A stretch of DNA of 6,337 nucleotides from Thermoprotei archaeon ex4572_64 (GTDB lineage: Archaea; Thermoproteota; Thermoprotei; Thermoproteales; Thermocladiaceae), in NCBI GenBank assembly GCA_002254895.1, contig NJDF01000024.1:1-6337 (forward strand), given 5' to 3'. Position numbers and translations under genes: made by a program. The first letter of the stretch is position 1, and every line of letters begins with the position of its first letter. The notes beneath the pieces were generated by a model. It was not told the origin of the DNA, did not search any database, and saw only the letters and a list, made by a program, of their open reading frames with translations. Positions 1 to 5,446 of the stretch are shown here, piece by piece.

Positions 1-1735
1 ATCCGCTAGCTAATTCTCCAGTGCCTGTCTTACCAGCGACGAGTCCTAGTAAGAAGTTATTAACTACCAATGTCAAGTATACAGAGCATGCAAGTCTTTC
101 TATGAAACTTGTTGAGAATGTTGTTAATGTGCCTACTAGTGCATCTATTAAGTATGTTGTTACTACTGATGCAAAAACTGCAAGTAAAGCAACTATGTAT
201 GGTATGTACATTAACACCTTAAGGCTAGCTCTCATGTTCTTGATGGACTCGACAAGAGATCTACTAAACGATGCTACATAGTCAAGCATATCGTATCTTG
301 CACCACCAATATCTAAACCTTCAAGTAGTAGCGTCATTATCATTCTTGAGATGAAATCCTTCATCTTTCCTATAATTCTATACTGTTCAGTAATTGATTG
401 TCCAAGTTTTAAAGATAGTGCAATACCTCTTAGATACTTCTTCAGATAGTTAAATCTTGGTGATTTTGAAAGCTCTGTAAAAGCTTTCTCAGGAGTTAAT
501 CCTGACTTTATAGCTTCAGCAAACTCTCTAGTAAATTCTGCAGTCTCTTCCTGAACTCCAGTCTTCTCCTTAACGAAAAGCTTACCATATATAGCTGCTG
601 GTAGGAAAGTTATAGTTAAAATTACGCCTAAAACTAAAGCATAAGGAATCTCTATCATTCTTGCATTTAACTTCTCAAGTAGAGGAGATATTAAAGGTAT
701 GTATCTCGTTGAGAGTGGATCACCATTATACATTACGGCAAGTATTATCAATGACGTAGTGACTGCAGCAAGGGCTGAGATGGCTGCAGGTATGTGATGT
801 CTCATAGTTGTACTTGGTATCTTGTACACTCTATCACCAAGGATCAGAAAGACTATTGAGAAGAATGGTAGTAAAGCAAGACCAATAACTAAGTTCATAG
901 TTATAGCACTTTCACTACTAACAATAGCAGTGCCTGTAGGTGATACTGCCTGAACTATAAAGAATATTGATGCAAAAATCTCAAGTATAGGTATTACACC
1001 CATTGCTGACTGCATTATCGTCTGCATAAATTCAGTATTTCTCTTTAAAGTTTCTGAAAGTCTACTAACAAGTTCTTTGAGTTTAGTACTTAAGTAACTT
1101 GCAAGATCAGCACCAATACTAATAGCTGTGAAATATCCTTCAATAACTTCTCTAAAATCTGTAGAGGCTGACTCATGAGCAACTTTCCTAAATGCTGAAA
1201 GTACATCATGACCACCAATTACTGTGTGAATATAGACTCTCTTGATGAGTTCCTTAATGGCATTGAAGAGTCTAGACTTTAAGACAAAATCTACAAGTCT
1301 ATTCAGGGAGATGTTGGCAACACTAGTCATGTATAGGAAAGATACGAAAAAGAGAAGCTCCTGATCAATATAGTACTTGATATTTGACGTTAAAACTTTA
1401 GGTAAATTAATGAGTACTACATATACTAACGGTCCTGTAAGGAGTGCAATAATACCTGTAAAGAACCTTATACATAGTACTGTGTAGTTAAATACTAATC
1501 CACGACTTAGCAATATTAAAAACACATCAATGATGGGATATGTAGTAGTTATGAAGTATATTACACCTAAAATTTCGAGAATTACCGATAACGTTATAAT
1601 GAAAGAGTAGTAAAGCTCTGCAGGTACTCTAATTCCTGCACGTACAAGATCATCTCTAAGTTTAGCAAGCCTAGCATGACTTATAGGTGGTCTAATAATA
1701 GACATTTTAGAAACAATATCTAGCAGTCTCGACAC
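1..1735 (-). CDS. Archaeal pilus/secretion membrane platform protein, type II secretion F-domain (ArlJ/TadC-like), 3' end outside window
   Basis: The minus strand is open without a stop from 1735 to the window edge, giving 578 residues. The protein alternates hydrophobic segments (roughly residues 43-64, 90-110, 240-262, 280-300, 318-337, 362-384, 503-528, 543-563) with two soluble helical blocks at about 127-235 and 395-500. Each block looks like a T2SF domain; the second has the typical FTREFAEAIKSGLTPEKAF stretch and a later LEGLDIGG. The end, AGKTGTGELASG, resembles the C-terminus of ArlJ-type proteins, so little is missing. In this family two T2SF domains form the inner-membrane platform on which an ArlI/TadA-like ATPase assembles pilin-like subunits; that ATPase would be expected beyond the left edge. 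I chose GTG at 1735 because a TTATAA box lies 25-26 bases upstream, which suits a leaderless mRNA. ATG at 1705 is the alternative, but no ribosome binding site precedes it. Family call is firm; pilus versus secretion role is inference. Confidence 0.88.
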   Translation of the reverse strand, partial: MSRLLDIVSKMSIIRPPISHARLAKLRDDLVRAGIRVPAELYYSFIITLSVILEILGVIYFITTTYPIIDVFLILLSRGLVFNYTVLCIRFFTGIIALLTGPLVYVVLINLPKVLTSNIKYYIDQELLFFVSFLYMTSVANISLNRLVDFVLKSRLFNAIKELIKRVYIHTVIGGHDVLSAFRKVAHESASTDFREVIEGYFTAISIGADLASYLSTKLKELVSRLSETLKRNTEFMQTIMQSAMGVIPILEIFASIFFIVQAVSPTGTAIVSSESAITMNLVIGLALLPFFSIVFLILGDRVYKIPSTTMRHHIPAAISALAAVTTSLIILAVMYNGDPLSTRYIPLISPLLEKLNARMIEIPYALVLGVILTITFLPAAIYGKLFVKEKTGVQEETAEFTREFAEAIKSGLTPEKAFTELSKSPRFNYLKKYLRGIALSLKLGQSITEQYRIIGKMKDFISRMIMTLLLEGLDIGGARYDMLDYVASFSRSLVESIKNMRASLKVLMYIPYIVALLAVFASVVTTYLIDALVGTLTTFSTSFIERLACSVYLTLVVNNFLLGLVAGKTGTGELASG

Positions 1736-1757
1736 AATTATTTTCTAAACTCTTAAA

Positions 1758-1763
1758 TTATAA
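1758..1763 (-). promoter_or_regulatory. TATA box for the F-domain protein gene
   Basis: TTATAA preceded on the minus strand by a purine-rich stretch that could serve as a BRE. Its centre is 25-26 bases upstream of the GTG at 1735, the distance expected for a crenarchaeal leaderless transcript. The hexamer is palindromic and might also fire to the right, but no gene start sits at the right distance on that side. Confidence 0.55.
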
Positions 1764-1796
1764 CTATTTCTTCTCTACTTAATGATGAAGTAATCC

Positions 1797-1810
1797 TCAC
1801 TTTACAGTGA
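1797..1810. promoter_or_regulatory. Candidate operator, upstream half of a pair
   Basis: Inverted repeat TCACT-TTAC-AGTGA, lying just upstream of the TATA box of the 1861 gene and within the divergent intergenic region. It shares its CACT/AGTG arms with a second palindrome centred 42 bases downstream. A regulator-binding site is inference; only the symmetry and spacing are seen. Confidence 0.4.
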
Positions 1811-1819
1811 AGGTATAAG

Positions 1820-1827
1820 TTTTTAAA
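1820..1827 (+). promoter_or_regulatory. TATA box for the 134-residue protein gene
   Basis: TTTTTAAA predicts transcription starting near 1850, leaving a leader of about 11 bases before the ATG at 1861. A second TATA-like string, GGTATAAG at 1812-1819, would start about 8 bases earlier. The leader holds GTGAAAG but no strong ribosome binding site. Confidence 0.45.
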
Positions 1828-1840
1828 GATAATGAATCAA

Positions 1841-1850
1841 CACTATAGTG
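1841..1850. promoter_or_regulatory. Candidate operator, downstream half of a pair, at the predicted transcription start
   Basis: CACTATAGTG is a perfect 10-base palindrome that covers the expected transcription start of the 1861 gene. Its arms match those of the inverted repeat at 1797-1810. A protein bound here would be placed to block initiation. That role is inferred from position alone. Confidence 0.4.
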
Positions 1851-1860
1851 AAAGAGTTTT

Positions 1861-2265
1861 ATGAGTGTTGTAATTATCGATAGAGTTGGAAGTTTATTAA
1901 CAAAACTGACACAGTTAAGTGTTGATCTTCAGAGAACTTTAAGCGTGATTAGAAGAGAATTGACAATTACTGAGAAGCGTGCATTAAACTTTAAGAGAAT
2001 ACTTGAAATTTTACCTACAGAAGAACTAAGACAAAAACTTCAAGATGTTGACTTTAAAGATAAGTTCTACATAGATCCATCACCAGTACAATTACTTGAA
2101 ATTCTTAAAAGAGCTGAAAGTGATTGCGAAGCCTTCACCAAGCAGATTCTCAAGACTATTGATAAGTTAAGAGAGATTGAGAGAAGTTATGGTAGTGATG
2201 TTGTACTTCTAGTAATTATTCATAGAGATGGTACTTTAATTACACCTTTAAGTATTTTAACTTAG
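1861..2265 (+). CDS. Unrecognised 134-residue helical, probably coiled-coil protein
   Basis: I do not recognise the family. The protein is mostly charged helix: about residues 1-55 (heptad-like LTKLTQLSVDLQRTLSVI), a short break with Pro near 52, and a second helical stretch at about 76-113, followed by a hydrophobic strand-like tail (VVLLVIIHRDG). There is no signal peptide, no membrane segment long enough to be sure of, and a single Cys. It starts at ATG 1861 and ends in a four-base overlap with the convergent MTH938-family gene. It is divergent from the F-domain platform gene and its promoter lies between two matching inverted repeats, so shared regulation with the pilus-like locus is possible. 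A cytoplasmic adaptor or regulator would fit, but nothing in the sequence proves it. Confidence 0.75.
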   Translation: MSVVIIDRVGSLLTKLTQLSVDLQRTLSVIRRELTITEKRALNFKRILEILPTEELRQKLQDVDFKDKFYIDPSPVQLLEILKRAESDCEAFTKQILKTIDKLREIERSYGSDVVLLVIIHRDGTLITPLSILT

Positions 2266-2615
2266 CAAGTTAGGTGAAAAGCACCTACAACTTTATAACC
2301 CTTATCTAACCACTCATTAAATTTAGCACATGCTTTTCTAGTAATGTCTATATAGTATGTTATTCCTCTCTTTTCTAACTCTTTAACTACTTCACTAGTT
2401 ACCTTCATATAGCCATGATAACCTGTACCAATAACCATATGTGTAAACTCTTCACTAAACACTCCATACTTTTCAAGATCTTCAAGATATAGCTTATGGC
2501 CTTCTCTTCTCCACCAATTATCAATAATTCTACTAGGAAGTATAATAACATCCCTAGTGTACTTCACACCATTAATAACAATAACACCAAACTCATAACT
2601 ATCAACTCTATACAT
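2262..2615 (-). CDS. MTH938-domain (DUF498/AAMDC-NDUFAF3-like) protein
   Basis: The 117-residue product has the usual full length of this family and its landmarks in order: an N-terminal YEFGVIVINGVKY strand pair, VIILPSRIIDNWWRREGH at about residues 24-41, VIGTGYHGYMKV at about 61-72, and a C-terminal VVGAFHLTC. Human relatives are NDUFAF3, a complex I assembly factor, and AAMDC; the archaeal role is not established, so no reaction is assigned. No membrane segment or metal site is evident. The start at ATG 2615 is supported by a TTATAA box centred 27 bases upstream with no room for a leader. The stop overlaps that of the convergent 1861 gene by four bases. Confidence 0.88.
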   Translation of the reverse strand: MYRVDSYEFGVIVINGVKYTRDVIILPSRIIDNWWRREGHKLYLEDLEKYGVFSEEFTHMVIGTGYHGYMKVTSEVVKELEKRGITYYIDITRKACAKFNEWLDKGYKVVGAFHLTC

Positions 2616-2639
2616 GATGTATACGTAACGTTAAGAGAA

Positions 2640-2645
2640 TTATAA
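2640..2645 (-). promoter_or_regulatory. TATA box for the MTH938-family gene
   Basis: TTATAA on the minus strand, centred about 27 bases before the ATG at 2615, which predicts a leaderless mRNA. The bases upstream on that strand (AGTAATTC) form only a weak BRE. Confidence 0.55.
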
Positions 2646-2682
2646 GAATTACTATAATAGAATTGCACTAGTGTTCCGAGGC

Positions 2683-2692
2683 TCTTTAAAAA
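2683..2692 (+). promoter_or_regulatory. Possible TATA box upstream of the foldable patch
   Basis: CTTTAAAAAT would start transcription near 2714, ahead of the GC-rich foldable segment at 2725-2776. A second box, CTTAAAAG at 2718-2725, would start near 2748, seven bases before an ATG at 2755 that may be the old start of the decayed gene. Both are common in AT-rich DNA, so the call is weak. Confidence 0.25.
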
Positions 2693-2724
2693 TTTGAATA
2701 TTGAAACTGAGAGTGATCTTAAAA

Positions 2725-2776
2725 GGCCTTAGATCTTGCCCGGAAAGGCGTACAATGAAACATCGTAGGAAAGGCC
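2725..2776 (+). other. GC-rich segment able to fold as a three-way junction; possible ncRNA or leader element
   Basis: The segment is richer in G and C than its surroundings and can pair as follows: closing stem GGCCTT (2725-2730) with AAGGCC (2771-2776); hairpin TGCC (2737-2740) with GGCG (2747-2750) around CGGAAA; hairpin TACAATG (2751-2757) with CATCGTA (2761-2767), one mismatch, around AAA. In AT-rich thermophiles, local GC-rich folded patches often mark structured RNA. I recognise no known RNA family here. It may instead be the start of the decayed gene, since ATG 2755 lies within it. Confidence 0.25.
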
Positions 2777-3563
2777 ATTAAGAAATGTTAACAACCTCAA
2801 CACTCTATTCAGATTGATAATAATGAAATTAAGAGTGTAATTGTGAATGTAGTTAATAAGAAGGAGTTACTTTCAAAATACTTATTGACAAGAGAGTTAA
2901 TGATGAAGATTTAAAGAATGAAAAGATTAAATAATCTTTGAACTGTCAAAGAAATATACTACGAGTTATTAGAAAGCAACTACAGATATTGATAGATCCG
3001 TCATAATAATTGACAATAAGTATGCAAGATTTAAAGAACCCATAGTTATCTCTTAAATGCTGAAAAATTGAAAGATATTAAGAATGATATAGTTAAATTT
3101 ACACTACGTGCTGAAAGAGATAGAATAAGACTATGATTTGAATATCATTGGGAGAAAGCTCGTGAAGTAAATATCCATAATGCCTAATATTCTCTACACT
3201 ACATTACAAATAGACTTAACATTACTTGTAATACTTTCCATAATTACCACAGTTGAAGAACATGTATATTAAAGAAGAATACAAGTTTCATTAAAAAGAC
3301 TTGAAAATATTAGAGATTCATACATGTATGTTAAAGATTTAGGAGTTATAGATTATCTTCATGATGACTCTTGTAAAATTCCACTACTATTTTCTTGTAT
3401 ATTAGCATTCATTTCCATTATGGGAATTGCAACTTCTTTACTTTTTTCAAATAGTAAAACTTTCTCTCACTTATCACAATATGCATGTCTTTTATCATTA
3501 GTCATTATGAGTCTCACACTACTCTTTACATTATGTAGATATTTTGTGAGTAGATGTGAATAA
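2755..3563 (+). pseudogene. Decayed gene for a membrane protein with three C-terminal transmembrane segments
   Basis: Protein-like sequence continues across this stretch but hops between frames. Recoverable pieces are VIVNVVNKKELLS (about 2840-2875), ILIDKRVNDEDLKNEKIK (2878-2931), SVIIIDNKYARFKEPIVIS (about 2997-3053), LLNAEKLKDIKNDIVKF (about 3053-3103), then hydrophobic PNILYTTLQIDLTLLVILSI (from 3183). In-frame stops occur at 2970, 3134 and 3270. The last part, 3324-3563, is an open 79-residue frame with two clear membrane helices (residues about 20-42 and 52-72). The original product probably had a soluble N-terminal part and a three-helix membrane end. I do not recognise the family, and no HExxH or other catalytic motif survives. 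The start at 2755 is a guess. Many sequencing errors could also produce this pattern, but the number of lesions favours real decay. Confidence 0.6.
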
Positions 3564-3567
3564 TTAA

Positions 3568-3675
3568 TGGCGGCCCCGCCGGGATTTGAACCCGGGACCT
3601 ACGGCTTTCTTCTAAGATTAGGAGGTTCGGCCAGTCATAAGGACCGCCGCTCTTTCCAAGCTGAGCTACGGGGCC
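3568..3675 (-). tRNA. tRNA-Arg (anticodon CCU) with two introns and encoded CCA
   Basis: The minus strand gives acceptor GGCCCCG/CGGGGCC, D-arm GCTC/GAGC with a 10-nt loop, T-arm CCGGG-TTCAAAT-CCCGG, discriminator G and CCA (3568-3570). The anticodon region is 30 bases too long, and no single excision gives a loop with U33. Removing 3626-3643 (18 nt, between positions 30 and 31) and 3607-3618 (12 nt, at 37/38) yields the arm GCGGC-CTCCTAA-GCCGT: five pairs, U33, anticodon CCU at 3620-3622, A37 and A38. The first intron has a good bulge-helix-bulge: CGGC pairs GCCG, with three-base bulges GG|T and AA|C and flanking GAG/CTC. The second is a relaxed form with one mismatch. G discriminator and the D-loop AGCTTGGAAA also suit tRNA-Arg. 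A TATA box lies 26 bases upstream. Isotype rests on this splicing model. Confidence 0.88.
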
Positions 3676-3697
3676 ATGAGTAGCTTGGTTTACATAC

Positions 3698-3703
3698 TTT
3701 TAA
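3698..3703 (-). promoter_or_regulatory. TATA box for tRNA-Arg
   Basis: On the minus strand the box reads CTTAAAAG, with its core TTAAAA at 3698-3703 centred about 26 bases from the first base of the tRNA. Transcription should begin at or within a base or two of the mature 5' end, leaving little or no leader for RNase P. Confidence 0.5.
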
Positions 3704-3729
3704 GGATTTCTAATTTTCATAGCGTGAGG

Positions 3730-3737
3730 TTTTTAAG
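3730..3737 (+). promoter_or_regulatory. TATA box for S24e
   Basis: TTTTTAAG predicts transcription from about 3760. That is one or two bases before a TTG at 3762 in frame with S24e, and 11 bases before the ATG at 3771, so it bears directly on the choice of start. Confidence 0.45.
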
Positions 3738-3770
3738 AAGGAATAGTATCTCTATAGGAAGTTGTTTATC

Positions 3771-4154
3771 ATGGAGATTCCAGGAATTCCTGAAGATGTT
3801 GAGATTGGAAAGGTTACGTATAGAATAGTTGATGATAGAAAGAACCCACTACTTAAGAGAAGAGAATTAAAAATTGAGATTTGGCATGTAGGTGTATCAA
3901 CACCAACTAGATTAGATGTTAGAAAATATGTAGCATCAACTTTAGGTGTTGATGAAAATCTCGTATTTGTTAGAAAAATACTTACCGGTTTTGGTCTTGG
4001 TAAAAGTGTTGCTGAAGTTCATGTGTATGAATCAATTGAGCAAGCAAAAATAATTGAGCCACTCTATATTCATTTAAGAAATATGCCTAGAGAAGAAGCT
4101 AAGAAAATTATGGAAGAACTTAGAAGAAAATCTAAAGAAAAGAAGAAGAGGTAG
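3771..4154 (+). CDS. rps24e: Small ribosomal subunit protein S24e
   Basis: The product is 127 residues from ATG 3771, or 130 from an in-frame TTG at 3762. The S24e core is clear: NPLLKRRELKIEIWHVG near residues 25-41, then STPTRLDVRKYVASTLGVDENLVFVRKILTGFG at about 43-75, the strongest family signature, and VHVYESIEQAKIIEPLYI at about 84-101. The tail is a basic helix ending KKKR, as expected for an rRNA-binding protein. S24e is part of the archaeal and eukaryotic 30S/40S subunit and is absent from bacteria. ATG 3771 fits the family N-terminus, but the TATA box puts transcription near 3760, so a near-leaderless TTG start at 3762 is a real alternative; neither has a ribosome binding site. L4 follows after 37 bases and has its own promoter. 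Confidence 0.93.
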   Translation: MEIPGIPEDVEIGKVTYRIVDDRKNPLLKRRELKIEIWHVGVSTPTRLDVRKYVASTLGVDENLVFVRKILTGFGLGKSVAEVHVYESIEQAKIIEPLYIHLRNMPREEAKKIMEELRRKSKEKKKR

Positions 4155-4162
4155 GTAAAGGC

Positions 4163-4168
4163 TTATAA
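4163..4168 (+). promoter_or_regulatory. TATA box for L4
   Basis: TTATAA in the 37-base gap after S24e, centred 26-27 bases before the ATG at 4192. L4 should therefore have a leaderless transcript of its own in addition to any read-through from S24e. Confidence 0.6.
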
Positions 4169-4191
4169 AGAAGTATTCACTTCTACTCACC

Positions 4192-5052
4192 ATGTCATCT
4201 ATAAGTAATGTTTTATTAAATTTTAACAGACTTAGTCTTGAACCATTAATTAAACCTACATATCAAGTACCTAAGATAGTTAAGATATTTAATTTAAATG
4301 CGGAGCCTGTAGGTGAAGTTGAATTACCAATATACTTTCACTTTCCTGTAAGGATAGATCTTATTAGAAGAGCTTTCCTAAGTGCTTTCACTATGAGACT
4401 TCAACCTAAAGGTACTGACCCTATGGCTGGTAAGAGAACTACAGCTGAATCTTTTGGTGTTGGTTTAGGTATTGCTAGGTTACCGAGAATTAAAGGTCAT
4501 TTGTGGCCACGTGCAGCTTTTGCTCCAAATACAGTAGGTGGTAGACGTGCACATCCACCAAAAGTAGAGAAGAAAATACATGAATATATTAACAAGAAAG
4601 AGAAGAAATTGGCTATAATTTCAGCGATAGCTGCAACAGCTATTCCTGAACTTGTAAAATCTAGAGGACACATTATTGACAATGTACTACAAGTACCGTT
4701 AATAATCACTAATGATTTTGAAGAATTAATGTATACTAGTGAAGTTAAGAGAGTATTTAAGAAGCTTGGACTCTGGGATGATGTTGAGAGAGCACATGAT
4801 AGAACAAGAATTAGAGCTGGTAAGGGAAAAATGAGAGGTAGAAGGTATAAGACGCCCAAAAGTGTACTTGTAGTTCTTGGAAGAAAATCTCAAGTATTTA
4901 AGGCAGTTCAGAACTTGCCAGGAACTGACGTAACTTTAGTAGATAACTTAAATATACTTCATCTAGCTCCTGGAGGTGTTCCTGGAAGATTAACATTATG
5001 GACTTTAAGTGCTATAGAGAAGTTAAGAGATAGATTCAAAGACATTATTTAA
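4192..5052 (+). CDS. rpl4: Large ribosomal subunit protein L4 (L4e/uL4)
   Basis: The 286-residue product carries the archaeal L4 landmarks in order: VELPIYFHFPVRIDLIRR at about residues 38-55, LQPKGTDPMAGKRT at about 70-83, the rRNA-threading loop with FAPNTVGGRRAHPP at about 110-123, NKKEKKLAIISAIAATA at about 134-150, RIRAGKGKMRGRRYK at about 205-219, and LAPGGVPGRLTLWT at about 258-271. L4 binds 23S rRNA early in assembly and its extended loop lines the exit tunnel. The first 28 or so residues (ISNVLLNFNRLSLEPLIKP) are longer than in the relatives I know; the precisely spaced TATA box supports this start. The C-terminus is complete, ending in the usual short helix, and overlaps the L23 frame. 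L3, the normal upstream neighbour, is absent, with S24e in its place. Confidence 0.95.
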   Translation: MSSISNVLLNFNRLSLEPLIKPTYQVPKIVKIFNLNAEPVGEVELPIYFHFPVRIDLIRRAFLSAFTMRLQPKGTDPMAGKRTTAESFGVGLGIARLPRIKGHLWPRAAFAPNTVGGRRAHPPKVEKKIHEYINKKEKKLAIISAIAATAIPELVKSRGHIIDNVLQVPLIITNDFEELMYTSEVKRVFKKLGLWDDVERAHDRTRIRAGKGKMRGRRYKTPKSVLVVLGRKSQVFKAVQNLPGTDVTLVDNLNILHLAPGGVPGRLTLWTLSAIEKLRDRFKDII

Positions 5053-5260
5053 AGATAAGTTTAAAGAGAATAAAATAACAATCATAGTTAGGAGAGAAGC
5101 TACTAAAAAACAAATTGCAGATACTATTCAAAAACTCTACAAAGTTGAGGTAGAGAAAGTGAATACACTAATCACACCTAAAGGTGAGAAGAAAGCATAT
5201 GTAAAATTAAGTCCAAAATATAGTGCGTTTGATCTACTTTCAAGACTAGGACTCACGTAA
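5027..5260 (+). CDS. rpl23: Large ribosomal subunit protein L23 (uL23), frame without a recognisable start codon
   Basis: This frame, open for 77 codons after a stop at 5024-5026, is L23 by its core ENKITIIVRREATKKQI (about residues 14-30), VEVEKVNTLITPKGEKKAYV (about 40-59) and the end FDLLSRLGLT. L23 binds 23S rRNA at the tunnel exit, where SRP and other factors dock. The family normally begins with a short strand and a TEK-type motif; here DSKTL aligns with TEK-S/T-L, but the first seven or so residues and the initiator are missing. No ATG, GTG or TTG precedes the conserved core in frame. Either an unusual start is used (ATA at 5030 is in place), or a base has been lost or miscalled. An ATG at 4998 in another frame would reach this one by a -1 shift before the TAG at 5031. 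The frame overlaps the L4 end by 26 bases. L2, the usual next gene, does not follow. Confidence 0.85.
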   Translation, partial: EIDSKTLFKDKFKENKITIIVRREATKKQIADTIQKLYKVEVEKVNTLITPKGEKKAYVKLSPKYSAFDLLSRLGLT

Positions 5261-5266
5261 TAGTGT

Positions 5267-5278
5267 AAAAAGAAAGAA
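5267..5278 (-). terminator. U-rich terminator of the guide RNA
   Basis: On the minus strand the guide RNA is followed at once by TTCTTTCTTTTT, a pyrimidine/U-rich tract of the kind that ends archaeal transcription. It lies a few bases beyond the convergent L23 stop at 5260. Confidence 0.45.
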
Positions 5279-5328
5279 TCGGTACGTGGATTCCCAATCA
5301 CCAATCAGAACTTAAGTCCCTCCTCACT
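5279..5328 (-). ncRNA. Candidate C/D-box guide RNA (archaeal sRNA)
   Basis: Read on the minus strand, the segment has the standard layout: C box GTGAGGA (5321-5327), 12-nt guide (5309-5320), perfect D' box CTGA (5305-5308), three-base spacer, degenerate C' GTGATTG (5295-5301), 12-nt guide (5283-5294) and D-like CCGA (5279-5282). The 50-nt total and 12-nt guides are those of archaeal C/D RNAs, which direct 2'-O-methylation of rRNA or tRNA. A TTATAA box 26 bases upstream predicts a start at 5328, one base before the C box, and a U-rich tract follows the D box. Against it, C and D each differ from consensus by one base and C' by two. The guides would pair with AACUUAAGUCCC and UACGUGGAUUCC; I could not name either target. 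Confidence 0.5.
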
Positions 5329-5351
5329 AATTTTCACTCAGCACTCTAGCC

Positions 5352-5357
5352 TTATAA
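5352..5357 (-). promoter_or_regulatory. TATA box for the guide RNA
   Basis: TTATAA preceded on the minus strand by AAAGAA, a purine-rich BRE-like stretch. Its centre is 26-27 bases from 5328, just ahead of the C box. No open reading frame starts in the right place on this strand, so a non-coding transcript is the natural reading. Confidence 0.5.
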
Positions 5358-5413
5358 TTCTTTACAATAGTTCATATTAACACATTTTTATTCGGTAAAA
5401 TATGGTATGAAAA

Positions 5414-5422
5414 TACATAAAC
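5414..5422 (+). promoter_or_regulatory. Possible TATA box for the EVE-McrB gene
   Basis: TACATAAAC would start transcription near 5444, two or three bases before the GTG at 5447, in line with the leaderless pattern of the other genes. The box is a poor match and the area is AT-rich. Confidence 0.3.
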
Positions 5423-5446
5423 TCGTACTACTAGATTCTAAATGAC

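Noticed and set aside
21..281. 86-codon plus-strand open frame
   Set aside because: It lies antisense within the F-domain gene, is rich in Thr/Ser/Val from the complementary codons, and resembles no protein.
1782..1788. Perfect C box (ATGATGA) in the divergent intergenic region
   Set aside because: No D or D' box (CTGA) follows at guide distance, and the upstream TATA box is about five bases out of register.
2741..2776. GGAAAGGC repeats that recall the GGAAAG motif of RNase P RNA
   Set aside because: The other conserved RNase P regions are absent and the segment is far too short.
2899..2905. Second perfect C box (ATGATGA) on the plus strand
   Set aside because: It falls in the protein-like VNDED stretch of the decayed gene and no CTGA lies at the proper distance.
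3568..3675. tRNA reading with a single intron, giving anticodon UUA, or Lys by similarity of the tRNA body
   Set aside because: Those versions leave C at position 33 or no lysine anticodon in the loop, whereas the two-intron model gives a full five-pair stem and a standard CCU loop.
4497..4859. 120-codon minus-strand open frame
   Set aside because: It is fully antisense to the conserved core of L4 and explained by L4 codon usage.
4998..5033. Small frame starting at ATG 4998 as the true L23 start
   Set aside because: It stops after 11 codons at 5031 and lies in another frame. It would need a -1 shift at a site with no known slippery motif, so it is kept only as a hypothesis.
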